DNA of 64,000 nucleotides. It comes from VRUE01 sp963697805 (GTDB lineage: Bacteria; Actinomycetota; Thermoleophilia; Solirubrobacterales; 70-9). The notes beneath the pieces are model-generated. The model ran no database searches. It saw only the letters and a program-made list of their open reading frames with translations, and was not told the DNA's origin. Positions 33,297 to 41,462 of this stretch are shown here, in pieces. The stretch is from assembly GCA_963697805.1 (NCBI GenBank), contig CAVOPB010000001.1, positions 558,001 to 622,000 on the forward strand, written 5' to 3'. Every line of letters starts with the position of its first letter. The stretch's first letter is position 1. The position numbers and the translations under genes were made by a program.

Positions 33297-33331
33297 GCGC
33301 GGTGCGGGCGAACGAGGAGAGGAGTTCCTGA
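33293..33331 (+). CDS. 12-codon linking frame between ccr and the next gene
   Basis: ATG 33293 overlaps the ccr stop (ATGA); the frame encodes M-S-A-V-R-A-N-E-E-R-S-S and its TGA overlaps the ATG of the next gene (TGATG). It may be a coupling device or a remnant of a longer protein. Its Shine-Dalgarno-like GAGGAGAGGAG serves the following gene. Translation is unproven. Confidence 0.3.
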   Translation: MSAVRANEERSS

Positions 33332-33624
33332 TGGCCGAGGTCTGCACGCTCGATTGGCACATAGCCCCGTTCCGGGCCGACCGCTGGCTCGACCTCTGGG
33401 AGCCGGCGGCGGCGAAGATGCCCGCCTACGGCGCCAGCAGCTGGTCGCTGACCCGCTCGATCGACGACCCGCTCGCGTTCCGGCAGGAGTCGATCTGGGA
33501 GAGCCGCGCCGACTTCGAACGCTACTGGTACTCGGAGGAGATCGAGACGGCCCGGGCGAGCATCATCGACATGCACGACCTGCCCCTGCTGCCGAGCTGG
33601 AGCACGGTGGTCTACAGCGAGTAG
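33331..33624 (+). CDS. Small protein, ABM/dimeric alpha-beta-barrel-like
   Basis: 97 residues from ATG 33331, which has GAGGAGAGGAG close upstream. The pattern L-D-W-H-I-A-P-F-R-A-D-R-W, W-S-L-T-R-S-I-D-D, F-R-Q-E-S-I-W-E-S-R-A-D-F-E-R-Y-W fits a dimeric alpha/beta-barrel protein such as an antibiotic-biosynthesis-monooxygenase-like domain. The fold is inferred; no cofactor or active residue is known. It follows ccr through overlapping frames and is probably co-translated, so a role in the same pathway is possible. Its 3' end overlaps the end of the opposite gene. Confidence 0.6.
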   Translation: MAEVCTLDWHIAPFRADRWLDLWEPAAAKMPAYGASSWSLTRSIDDPLAFRQESIWESRADFERYWYSEEIETARASIIDMHDLPLLPSWSTVVYSE

Positions 33625-36178
33625 CTGGACAGAGCTGTCGCCAGCTGAATCGAGCGGGCGATAGATCGGCGCTCCCGGTAACCGGGTCGAGCGCGAAGAC
33701 CCTGAACGCGTGCCGCCCCGGGTTCAGGTGCTTGTAGACACGGGGTGACCGGCAGGACACGAAGTCACCCTTGTCGAGCTTGCACCGAAAGCGGAGGCCA
33801 CCCCGGTCCGCGGAGAATCGAAATGCCACCGTCGTCAGCGCGGTCCTCTTGGCCGGGTGCCCGACCAGCCTGGTGCTCGGCGCCGCCGCCGGCAGCGACG
33901 GCGGCGGTTCGCCCCGATTCCCCGCCAGGTCGGCGGCATAGCTCGCGACGTAGGCGTCGGTGGAGCCGTCGGCGACGATTTCGTGCACCCGCTCGCCGCC
34001 ATCCGACCAGCCGCTCCAGGAGACTTCCCTGCCGTCGACTGTGGCGGTGCTCGGCGCCGCGAGGGTCAGGTGCGAGCCGTCGATCACGGTCAGTGGGAAT
34101 GGCGCCGCGGCGGACACCTGTCCGGCGCTGAGTTCGATCCCGGGCGGGTCCGATTCGATCGCGAGCTGCCGCGCGCGGGCGTCGATCGAGACGGTCCTGG
34201 TCGCCGTGAGGCCCTCGGAGTCGGTCGCCGTCAGGGTCAGTTCGATGTGTGACGGATAGTCGTGCTCGGGGGCGGTGAACGAGCCTTCGTCGACGCCCGG
34301 GAAGATCCGCAGCGGGTGAGCATGACATGCATCGGGGCAGTGGTAGAGGCGCGCCCGCCAATAGAGCGCTGTGTCTTCCAGGGCGCCGTCCTCGTCGTCG
34401 GCGGCCGACCCTTCGAAATCGATCCGCTGTCCCACCCCCCAGGTCAGGCCGGCCGTCGGCTCGGTGATCTCCGGCCGCGGCGGCGTGTCCCCGGGGAAGA
34501 CGGTCACCCGGTCGATGCCGCTCTTGCCGGTGCGGTCGGTGACGCGTACGGCAACCGTCAGGCCGCCACCGTCATCGTCTTCGAGCATCTCGGTCAGTTT
34601 CCCGTTCGCGCCGCCGCTGGTCTCGAAGACGCCGTCTTCATCGAGGTCCCAGGCGAAGGTGAGTTCTTCTTCCTGTGGATCGGTCGATCCGCTGGCGTCG
34701 AGGTGGACTTCCAGCGGCTCGTCTTCTCCCCAGAGGGGATCGGCGGCCAGGTGGGCGACCGGGGCATCGGGGTCGTAGCTGATTCGGTGGATCGTCCCGG
34801 CCTCGGTTGAGCCGTAGAGCTTCACGTAGTAGAGGTCCCCACCGGGGCCAATCGTCAGGTCGACGCCGGGATAGATGCCGGCTTCGATGCTGAAGTCGGT
34901 GGTCGTGGTCGGATCGGGGCGGCCATCTTGGCCGGGGAACATCACGAAGATGCAGCCGCGGACCGAGTCAGCGAAGAAGAGGGCCCCGTCGTAGGCGGCG
35001 GGATAGTCCCCACCCTCATAGAAGGTGATCCCCGACAGCGCCGAACCGAGGTCGGTGCGGCAACCATCTTCGGGGGCGACGGGACTGCCGTGCCGATAGA
35101 GGAAGAACGGCGGCGAGGAGCCGCCGGGGCCCTCGTCGAGGCTCTCACAGATGGGTAGTTCGAGGCTCGAGTAGTTCGGCGTGGGCCCGAGGCCTTCGAA
35201 GCAGGGCCAGCCGGAGTTGTAGGGCTGGCCGGGGACCCCGGGGAGGTGGTCGATCTCCTCGAAGTCGTTCCAGCCGACGTTGGCCAGATAGACGTCGCCG
35301 CCTTCGGGGTCGATCGCGAACCGGAAAGGGTTGCGGAACCCGTAGCCGACGATGCGCCGGGCGTTGGGGTCGGAGCTGGCGGACAGGGGGTTGTCGGGCA
35401 GGCCGGCGCCGGTGTCGGGATCGATGCGGATCAGGGTCCCGTCGAGACCGACGGGATCACCGCCGGTGCGCAGGTCCTGGGCACGCAGGGCGCCGCCCTC
35501 CTCGGGCGGGTCGCCGCACGGGTTCGGCGGGGTCCCAAGCTGGCCGTAGTCGGCGGTGTTGAAGCTGGCGCCGTCGCCGCCGCTCGCGTAGAGCGCCCCG
35601 TCGGCGCCGAACTCGAGGTTGTCGGAGGAATGGCTCGAGAACTGCTGACACCATTCCTCGACCAGCGGTTTCTCGGCGACCGCATGGTCGACCGCAGCGT
35701 CCGCGGTCAGCCGCAGCAGGCGCCCGCTCACCAGGCAGGTGTCGGCGCCTTTTGGTTCGGGGCAGGGATCTCCTTCGGTGCCCGCCGTGCCCCAGCGGGG
35801 CGCGGGGGCCGGGTCGCCGAGGATGTGGTCGTAGGTGTAGAGGACGTAGACGTAGGGGCGATCCGGGAAGTCGGGGTCGACGGCGAGGCCGGCCAAGCCC
35901 CGGTCCCCTTGGTCGTAAACGTCGCCGCGAAGGTCGGCGAACACGGTCGGGGTCTGGTCCTCGATGCCGTCATAGACCAGCACCTGGCCGGTCTTCAGGG
36001 CGACGAAGACGTGGCCGTCCGCGGCGAAGTCGATCGCCGTCGGTTCGGTTACCTCGGAGAGGACGACGCTGTCGCGGAACCCGCTCGGCATCTGCGCCGC
36101 CGGCGCCGAGGACGAGGCAACCGCCAGGATGGCAACGGCGATCAATCCCCCGAACAGCGCCTTCGCCGACCGCCTCAC
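33563..36178 (-). CDS. Secreted PQQ-type glucose/sorbosone dehydrogenase-like protein with PKD and Ig-like domains
   Basis: 871 residues from GTG 36178, two bases after the clpS stop. Signal peptide ends near A-P-A-A. Residues about 30-430 are a six-bladed GSDH-like propeller: F-V-A-L-K-T-G-Q-V-L, R-G-L-A-G-L-A-V-D-P-D-F, H-S-S-D-N-L-E-F-G, G-Y-G-F-R-N-P-F-R-F-A and E-I-D-H-L-P-G. A PKD domain follows (V-H-L-D-A-S-G-S-T-D-P-Q). Further beta domains lead to an Ig-like end (R-F-R-C-K-L-D-K-G). The last 20 or so residues, after F-S-W-R, are read from DNA antisense to the preceding gene and look unnatural. Probable extracellular sugar oxidation or binding. Confidence 0.85.
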   Translation of the reverse strand: MRRSAKALFGGLIAVAILAVASSSAPAAQMPSGFRDSVVLSEVTEPTAIDFAADGHVFVALKTGQVLVYDGIEDQTPTVFADLRGDVYDQGDRGLAGLAVDPDFPDRPYVYVLYTYDHILGDPAPAPRWGTAGTEGDPCPEPKGADTCLVSGRLLRLTADAAVDHAVAEKPLVEEWCQQFSSHSSDNLEFGADGALYASGGDGASFNTADYGQLGTPPNPCGDPPEEGGALRAQDLRTGGDPVGLDGTLIRIDPDTGAGLPDNPLSASSDPNARRIVGYGFRNPFRFAIDPEGGDVYLANVGWNDFEEIDHLPGVPGQPYNSGWPCFEGLGPTPNYSSLELPICESLDEGPGGSSPPFFLYRHGSPVAPEDGCRTDLGSALSGITFYEGGDYPAAYDGALFFADSVRGCIFVMFPGQDGRPDPTTTTDFSIEAGIYPGVDLTIGPGGDLYYVKLYGSTEAGTIHRISYDPDAPVAHLAADPLWGEDEPLEVHLDASGSTDPQEEELTFAWDLDEDGVFETSGGANGKLTEMLEDDDGGGLTVAVRVTDRTGKSGIDRVTVFPGDTPPRPEITEPTAGLTWGVGQRIDFEGSAADDEDGALEDTALYWRARLYHCPDACHAHPLRIFPGVDEGSFTAPEHDYPSHIELTLTATDSEGLTATRTVSIDARARQLAIESDPPGIELSAGQVSAAAPFPLTVIDGSHLTLAAPSTATVDGREVSWSGWSDGGERVHEIVADGSTDAYVASYAADLAGNRGEPPPSLPAAAPSTRLVGHPAKRTALTTVAFRFSADRGGLRFRCKLDKGDFVSCRSPRVYKHLNPGRHAFRVFALDPVTGSADLSPARFSWRQLCPATRCRPPCSSSAAGAGRACR

Positions 36179-36180
36179 TG

Positions 36181-36471
36181 CTATGACCGCTCCAGCGGTG
36201 CCATCGTCAGGCCGGCCGAGTCGAGCTGGGCCCAGTAGTGCTCGGCGGTCTCGCGAGGGCCGGTCCAGACAATCGCCTGGCCGGAGTTGTGGATCTGCTC
36301 GGCAATCGCGTGTCCCTGGTCCAGGGTCGTGTTCGGGAGGACGCCGGCGAGCGTCCGGGCGACGTGGTCGAAGGTGTTGTGGTTGTCGTTGCGGACGATC
36401 ACCCGCCACTCACCGCCCAGCCCCGAGCCCGGGCCGGCCTGACGCGGCCGCTCGATCGTGGTCGTCGACAC
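36181..36471 (-). CDS. clpS: ATP-dependent Clp protease adaptor ClpS
   Basis: 96 residues from GTG 36471. The core W-R-V-I-V-R-N-D-N-H-N-T-F-D-H-V and the later G-H-A-I-A-E-Q-I-H fit ClpS, which hands N-degron substrates to ClpAP/ClpCP. The D/N-D-x-H-N motif and hydrophobic pocket residues are preserved. The N-terminal about 35 residues are a flexible tail. The frame is open to 36528, but that part overlaps the upstream gene's 3' end. Confidence 0.88.
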   Translation of the reverse strand: MSTTTIERPRQAGPGSGLGGEWRVIVRNDNHNTFDHVARTLAGVLPNTTLDQGHAIAEQIHNSGQAIVWTGPRETAEHYWAQLDSAGLTMAPLERS

Positions 36472-36490
36472 TGGCCGAATTATGGCGTGA

Positions 36491-37192
36491 CTATTCGAAC
36501 GGGTTCGGGACACGGACGACGACGTCATCGAAGCTCCCGATCAGGCCCTTTGCCGACTTCGCCGCCCCGAGCGAGATCGAGGATGCGCGGCCCTGAAGTT
36601 CGCCGGCCCCGTCTTCGGTCACGTCGGCGACGAGTTCGCGGCCGACGAAGGCGAGCAGGTGGCAGGAGCCCTTGTCGGGGCCGCTGGTGACGTTGAAGGC
36701 GCGCAGCCGCAGTTCGTTCGGTTCGTTGATCCCCTTGATCGCGTCGACGCCCTTGGCGATCTCGAGGTACCTGATGCTCCCGTCGGGAAGGGTCCGGCGG
36801 AGCTGGGCCTTGCGCTGCAGCGGGTACACCGCGAGCTGGTAGTGGGCGCCCTGTTCCCCCGCTCGGAGGTCGACTGCGACAAATGCCTTCTTGCGCAGCG
36901 CCTTCGGCGTCCCGCTGAGGAGGCGCGCCGTCGCCGCGATCTCGAGGTCGCGCCCGATCACCGGCGTCCGGTAGGAGCATTCGCTGGTCCGCTTGCCGAG
37001 GGTGATCCGCAGGGCGTCTTCGGAGCCGCCGCGACTGCAGCTTTCGCCGTTCAGCTTTTTGAGCTGTTCGCGCTGGGCGTCGTTCCCCATCGCGTTCTGG
37101 TAGACGCCGACCGGGGCCGCCATCGCGGCCGTGGTCGCACCCAGCGCGCCCGCGAGCACGGCCAAAACCGCTGCTTTCTGGCAAAAACCCAT
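36491..37192 (-). CDS. Secreted protein of unknown function
   Basis: 233 residues with signal peptide (MGFCQKAAVLAVLAGALGAT, cleavage near A-M-A). The mature part is beta-rich with three cysteines (E-S-C-S-R, S-E-C-S-Y and G-S-C-H-L). A jelly-roll/DUF1080-like arrangement is possible (F-V-A-V-D-L-R-A-G, Y-Q-L-A-V-Y-P, G-L-I-G-S-F-D-D-V-V). No catalytic motif. Lies 19 bp before clpS on the same strand. Confidence 0.65.
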   Translation of the reverse strand: MGFCQKAAVLAVLAGALGATTAAMAAPVGVYQNAMGNDAQREQLKKLNGESCSRGGSEDALRITLGKRTSECSYRTPVIGRDLEIAATARLLSGTPKALRKKAFVAVDLRAGEQGAHYQLAVYPLQRKAQLRRTLPDGSIRYLEIAKGVDAIKGINEPNELRLRAFNVTSGPDKGSCHLLAFVGRELVADVTEDGAGELQGRASSISLGAAKSAKGLIGSFDDVVVRVPNPFE

Positions 37193-37283
37193 CGTCGGAG
37201 CCTAAACACAGCCCCTGGGAAAAGATGCGCGGCGTGACCGATGAACGCAGTATTTCTGCGCCGCGCAAATATCATTGGGAACG

Positions 37284-39278
37284 ATGTCCGAACACCGCCT
37301 GCCAGAGCCCGATCGCCCGTGGGTCATGCGCACCTACGCAGGCCATTCCGACGCCCGGCGCTCGAACGAGCTCTACCGACGCAACCTAGAAAAGGGCCAG
37401 ACCGGCCTCTCGGTCGCATTCGACCTCCCGACCCAGACCGGCTACGACCCCGACCACGTCCTCGCCCGCGGCGAGGTCGGCAAGGTCGGCGTCTCGATCG
37501 CCAACAAGGGCGACATGCACGCCCTGTTCGACGGCATCCCGCTCGACGAGATGAACACCTCGATGACGATCAACGCGACAGCCGCCTGGCTGCTGGCCCT
37601 CTACATCACGGTCGCCGAGGAGAACGGGGTCGACCGCTCCGAGCTCAAGGGCACGACCCAGAACGACATCATCAAGGAGTACCTATCGCGCGGCACCTAC
37701 GCCTTCCCACCCGAGCCCTCGATGCGGCTGATCGCCGACATGGTCGCCTTCACAGTCAATGAGGTCCCGAGTTGGAATCCGACCAACATCTGCAGCTACC
37801 ACCTTCAGGAGGCTGGGGCGACGCCGGTCCAGGAGATCGCCTACGCGCTCTCGACCGGGATCGCCGTCCTCGATGAGGTCAGAGCGCGAGGCGAGGTCGC
37901 CGAGGCCGACTTCCCGAAGGTGTTCGGCCGGATCTCGTTCTTCGTCAACGCCGGCATCAGGCTGATCGAGGAGATCGCCAAGCTGCGCGCGATGGGCCGG
38001 CTCTGGAACGAGATCGGCCGCGAGCGCTACGGGGTGACCGACGAGAAGATGCTGCGGTTCCGCTACGGCGTCCAGGTCAACAGCCTCGGCCTGACCGAGG
38101 CCCAGCCGGAGAACAACATCCAGCGGATCGTGCTCGAGGCCCTCGCCGTGACCCTCAGCCGCGACGCGCGCGCCCGGGCGATTCAGCTCCCGGCCTGGAA
38201 CGAGGCGATGGGCCTCCCCCGCCCCTGGGACCAGCAGTGGAGCCTGCGAATCCAGCAGGTCCTGGCGAACGAGACCGACCTGCTCGAGTACCCCGACATC
38301 TTCGAGGGCTCGACCGTGATGGAGGGCCTGGTCGAGGAGCTGACCAAGGGCGCCCGGGCCGAGATGGCGGTCGTCGAGGAGCATGGTGGCGCGGTCGCCG
38401 CGGTCCCCTACATGAAGGCGCGCCTGGTCGAGTCGCACCGCGAGCGGGTCGGACGGATCGAGTCCGGCGAGCTGAAGGTGATCGGGCAGAACAGCTTCAC
38501 CGAGACCGAGGACTCGCCGCTGACCGCCGGCGCCGACGGCGGCATCCTCACCCCTGACCCCGAGGTCGAGCGCGAGCGCGTCGAGGCGCTCGAGGCCTGG
38601 AAGTCCGAGCGCGACGAGGACGCCGTCCAGGCGGCGCTGGGGGAGCTGGCCCGTGTAGCCGCCGCCGAGGAGGAGAACGTGATGCCGGCGACGATCGAGG
38701 CGGCCAAGGCCGGCGCCACCACCGGCGAGTGGGCGGCGGCGCTGCGCGAGACCTTCGGCGCCTACCGCGCCCCGACCGGCGTCGACGGCGCCGCGCCGGC
38801 GGCCGACCGCGACCAGCTGGCCGAGATCCGCGGCCGCGTCGACGAGGTCTCGGCCGAGCTCGGGCACAGGGTCAAGATCCTGGTCGGCAAGCCGGGCCTG
38901 GATGGCCACTCCAATGGGTCTGAGCAGATCGCGCTCCGCGCACGCGACGCCGGGATGGAGGTCATCTACCAGGGAATCCGCCTCACCCCGGAGGAGATCG
39001 CCGAGTCCGCGCTCCAGGAGGACGTCGACGTCGTCGGCCTCTCGATCCTCTCCGGCTCACACCTCGAGCTGATCCCCGAGGTCGTCCGCCGTCTCCGCGA
39101 CGAGGGCGCCGACGTTCCTGTCGTCGTCGGCGGGATCATCCCCCCGGCCGACGCCGAGCGCCTCCGCGAGGCCGGTGTCGACGGCGTCTACACGCCGAAG
39201 GACTTCGACATCAACCGGATCATGGGCGAGATCGTCGACCTCGTCCACCGCCGCGCCGCCTCCGGCGCCGCCGCCTGA
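37284..39278 (+). CDS. meaA: Ethylmalonyl-CoA-mutase-like, cobalamin-dependent acyl-CoA mutase (MeaA type)
   Basis: 664 residues from ATG 37284. The N-terminal TIM-barrel domain has R-T-Y-A-G-H-S-D-A-R-R-S-N and G-L-S-V-A-F-D-L-P-T-Q-T-G-Y-D. The C-terminal B12 domain has the K-P-G-L-D-G-H-S-N-G-S motif with the cobalt-ligating His, then G-L-S-I-L-S-G-S-H and V-V-V-G-G-I-I-P. This is the MeaA/Ecm class, which is shorter than methylmalonyl-CoA mutase and rearranges ethylmalonyl-CoA to methylsuccinyl-CoA. Together with ccr it makes two steps of the ethylmalonyl-CoA pathway. No B12 riboswitch was seen in the 90 bp before it. Confidence 0.92.
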   Translation: MSEHRLPEPDRPWVMRTYAGHSDARRSNELYRRNLEKGQTGLSVAFDLPTQTGYDPDHVLARGEVGKVGVSIANKGDMHALFDGIPLDEMNTSMTINATAAWLLALYITVAEENGVDRSELKGTTQNDIIKEYLSRGTYAFPPEPSMRLIADMVAFTVNEVPSWNPTNICSYHLQEAGATPVQEIAYALSTGIAVLDEVRARGEVAEADFPKVFGRISFFVNAGIRLIEEIAKLRAMGRLWNEIGRERYGVTDEKMLRFRYGVQVNSLGLTEAQPENNIQRIVLEALAVTLSRDARARAIQLPAWNEAMGLPRPWDQQWSLRIQQVLANETDLLEYPDIFEGSTVMEGLVEELTKGARAEMAVVEEHGGAVAAVPYMKARLVESHRERVGRIESGELKVIGQNSFTETEDSPLTAGADGGILTPDPEVERERVEALEAWKSERDEDAVQAALGELARVAAAEEENVMPATIEAAKAGATTGEWAAALRETFGAYRAPTGVDGAAPAADRDQLAEIRGRVDEVSAELGHRVKILVGKPGLDGHSNGSEQIALRARDAGMEVIYQGIRLTPEEIAESALQEDVDVVGLSILSGSHLELIPEVVRRLRDEGADVPVVVGGIIPPADAERLREAGVDGVYTPKDFDINRIMGEIVDLVHRRAASGAAA

Positions 39279-39298
39279 GCAACCCCCCAGCCAAATCT

Positions 39299-39335
39299 CA
39301 TCAAGTTGACCAGGTATTCCACCGTCAACTTGATG
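39299..39335. repeat. Inverted repeat, copy 2 of the CATCAAGTTGAC family
   Basis: Perfect 12-bp arms CATCAAGTTGAC and GTCAACTTGATG with a 13-nt loop, between the convergent mutase and DUF559 genes. The TGA of the DUF559 gene lies inside the second arm. CATCAAGTTGACCAGG is identical to copy 3 at 40341. Confidence 0.85.
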
Positions 39336-40254
39336 GTTTGAGGGTGGGGTTGGGTCTGGAGGCAGACCGGTCTGCGGCCCGACGGTCTGCGGCCCGACGG
39401 TCTGCGGCCCGACGGTCTGCGGCCCGCAGAAGCGCGTTCCGCACCAGTCCCAGGAACGGGTCGGGATTTGCCTCGAGCATTCCGTAGGTGGTCCGCAGCA
39501 CCTCATAGCCCGCTGCGGTCAGAGCCACGGTGTTTGCGTGATCGCGCTCGAACGACAGGCGATCGCGGTGGAACGTGTAGCTGTCGGTTTCGACGACCAA
39601 CCGCTCTGAAGGCCACAGAAAGTCGACGAGGAGCCCCTCGACCAAGACATTCACCTGCGGGTGCGGCAGGCCTGCGTCACGGCAGAGCGCCAGGAAGTCA
39701 ACCTCCAGTGGCGAGCGCACGTCACGTGCGCGTGGGTCCGCAGCCCTGGCCACGTCCCTCAGCCGCCCGACGCCCGGTCGCCCCTTCCCTTCGGCCATGA
39801 CCCGGTCCAGAGCACCCCAACTCAATCGGCCGCTCCTGTCGGCAGCGACGACGACCCGTTCGATCTGGCGGCGGTCGAGCCCGGCGGCGGCGTCGAGCAG
39901 GGTCCTCTCGAGTGTGGTCACCCTGATGCCTTCCTCCGTCGTGACATCGGGCCCGCCGAGGCGTCCCTGATGGAGGCGAATACCCTGTCGAGGCGTTCCA
40001 CCGGATTCCCTGGTGACCTCGATTCTGCCCCTGGAACCCCGTAGGCCCCAGAGGTGGGCGGCGCTCGAGTGAGAGAGGGCGGCGCCATCACCGCAGGCGA
40101 GGACAGCGGCCATCCACCGCTCGCGCAGATCATGCCTGCGGTGCCCCACGGCGTAGACACCGCGGTGCAGAACGACGAGGCGTCCGCTGCCCACTCGGTC
40201 GTCGATGAGGCCGGCACCAAGACCGGCGCTCAGCAATTGCCGCCTCGCAACCAC
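39325..40254 (-). CDS. DUF559 / AbiEi-antitoxin-like protein
   Basis: 309 residues from GTG 40254. N-terminal winged-helix-like region (V-A-R-R-Q-L-L-S-A-G-L, R-L-V-V-L-H-R-G-V-Y-A-V-G-H) as in AbiEi-type antitoxins, then an A-L-S-H-S-S-A-A-H-L-W-G-L segment, and a C-terminal Vsr/PD-(D/E)XK-like DUF559 domain (P-Q-V-N-V-L-V-E-G-L-L-V-D-F-L-W, L-V-V-E-T-D-S). The natural N-terminus probably extends upstream (A-E-R-Q-H-G-V), but no ATG/GTG/TTG is there. The extreme C-terminus is A-A-D-R-R repeats from a 15-bp tandem repeat. Flanked by two related inverted repeats. No adjacent AbiEii toxin is seen. Confidence 0.7.
   Translation of the reverse strand: MVARRQLLSAGLGAGLIDDRVGSGRLVVLHRGVYAVGHRRHDLRERWMAAVLACGDGAALSHSSAAHLWGLRGSRGRIEVTRESGGTPRQGIRLHQGRLGGPDVTTEEGIRVTTLERTLLDAAAGLDRRQIERVVVAADRSGRLSWGALDRVMAEGKGRPGVGRLRDVARAADPRARDVRSPLEVDFLALCRDAGLPHPQVNVLVEGLLVDFLWPSERLVVETDSYTFHRDRLSFERDHANTVALTAAGYEVLRTTYGMLEANPDPFLGLVRNALLRAADRRAADRRAADRRAADRSASRPNPTLKPSS
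39368..39427. repeat. 15-bp tandem repeat, four units, inside the DUF559 gene end
   Basis: CGGTCTGCGGCCCGA repeats four times in direct orientation, the last unit with one change. Being 15 bp, each copy adds five residues (A-A-D-R-R) in frame. This is a probable slippage site; copy number may vary between strains. Confidence 0.9.
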
Positions 40255-40340
40255 TCCGTGCTGGCGCTCGGCCAGCTCACGGGTGAGGCGCGTTGCCTCC
40301 CGACCCGAGATCAGCTCCGAGCCGACCGCGACTCCCCGCC

Positions 40341-40377
40341 CATCAAGTTGACCAGGCGTTTCCCGGTGAACTTGATG
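40341..40377. repeat. Inverted repeat, copy 3 of the CATCAAGTTGACC family
   Basis: CATCAAGTTGACC and GGTGAACTTGATG, 13-bp arms with one mismatched pair and an 11-nt loop, about 90 bp upstream of the DUF559 gene start. Copies 2 and 3 thus bracket the gene. Confidence 0.8.
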
Positions 40378-40502
40378 CTCTCCACTTGACTCGCCGCTTG
40401 TGGGGTTGAGGTCGGACAGGGCGCCGACCCAGCCTTCCGCGAGGCGATGTACACGGGGCGCGCAGAATCAGCCCCAACCGCAACGGTGTGCATTGCGCGA
40501 CA

Positions 40503-41078
40503 ATGAGAAGGATGAGCGAGTTGAACGGGGATCGCTCGGCCTGGTTGCGCTGCTATCGCTGCTGGTCCCAGAACCTCGAGATCCAGATCCACTATGACGC
40601 GATCCGCCGCGTCGACCCCGAGTCCGGGATCCCGGCCGAGGGCATCGACGAGGTCCAGGAAGCCGTCGTCCAATGCCTCGACTGCATGCACGACCAGCCC
40701 CATCTGACCCTGCAGGACGACCGGGTCGTCCCGATCGAGGATCGCTGGGAGCGGATGGTCGCCGGCACCCCGTGGGTCGCCTCCTGCACGGTCACCGTCG
40801 ACCAGGAACGGGTTGAGAGCTGCGCTGGGCCGGAGGCGGCTGAATTCCTCACCTACGGCGCCTTCGGTGAGGCCGGGATTCGCGAGTTCTTCGCCCACGT
40901 CCGCTTCCACAAGCACGACGAGGAGCGGATCGTCGTCCACATGCTGGTCGAGCTCTACGCCCGCTCGGCCGAGGAGGCGACGGAGGTGCTCGAAGCCGCC
41001 GCCCACGGGCCGCTCGAGATCACCTCGCTGGCCGAGGAGTCGCGCCCGCCGGCGCACGCCTCAGACGAAGCGCACTGA
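40503..41078 (+). CDS. Zinc-ribbon-like protein of unknown function
   Basis: 191 residues from ATG 40503 (ATG 40512 is also possible). Two Cys pairs, C-Y-R-C and C-L-D-C about 40 residues apart, suggest a zinc knuckle in the first third. The rest is acidic alpha/beta with no recognised domain (H-V-R-F-H-K-H-D-E-E-R-I-V-V-H-M). No signal peptide. Stands alone between the DUF559 gene and the polysaccharide locus. Confidence 0.6.
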   Translation: MRRMSELNGDRSAWLRCYRCWSQNLEIQIHYDAIRRVDPESGIPAEGIDEVQEAVVQCLDCMHDQPHLTLQDDRVVPIEDRWERMVAGTPWVASCTVTVDQERVESCAGPEAAEFLTYGAFGEAGIREFFAHVRFHKHDEERIVVHMLVELYARSAEEATEVLEAAAHGPLEITSLAEESRPPAHASDEAH

Positions 41079-41462
41079 CGATCGAACATTCGTCGAATTG
41101 AACCTAGGGGCTCCCGTGTCCGCAATCACAGTTGCCGTAATCACCCGGACGGATACTGAGGTCGAGGTAATCGGGATGGAAACTGAGGTCGATTGGTTTT
41201 TGGGTATGGGTTTCGCCCAGATACCACTCGATTGGCCACCGAAGTCTAGAAATGGGTATGGAGAATCCTCCTGTTCCAGCGTATCTTCGAATCGAGTCCC
41301 ATCAAACTCCGTCGGCCCCCATCAACGGCCTGATTGCGACGGAGAAATCCCTGGTCACAGCCTCGGTGGTGGGCGATTTCGGTCCGGTGCAACAAATCGC
41401 ACCCAGAGCCGTTCTTATAGACACCGGAGCGCCGATCAGGACTGCCTGACGGATTGACAAAC
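41079..41462. other. 384-bp intergenic region before the polysaccharide locus
   Basis: Lower GC than its surroundings and no convincing gene. It begins with a small dyad (GACGA at 41077-41081 and TCGTC at 41090-41094) within GATCGAACATTCGTC, a sequence almost repeated at 45051. Two direct ACTGAGGTCGA copies lie about 30 bp apart near 41155-41195. It probably holds the promoter region of the sugar transferase operon, but I cannot place -35 and -10 with confidence. Confidence 0.5.

Noticed and set aside
32013..33362. 449-codon open frame antisense to crotonyl-CoA carboxylase/reductase
   Set aside because: Mirror of a strongly conserved gene; no domain and biased composition.
37193..37283. Possible cobalamin riboswitch before the B12-dependent mutase
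   Set aside because: Only 91 bp are available and no B12-box-like sequence is present.
37683..38909. 408-codon open frame antisense to the acyl-CoA mutase
   Set aside because: Same shadow effect; the mutase frame carries the B12 motif and continues on both sides.
39368..39427. Short tandem repeats considered as a CRISPR-like array
   Set aside because: Units are contiguous 15-mers without spacers and lie in a coding frame.
41252..41449. 65-codon plus-strand frame in the gap before the sugar transferase
   Set aside because: No Shine-Dalgarno at a good distance, no third-position GC bias like its neighbours and no recognised pattern; kept as intergenic.
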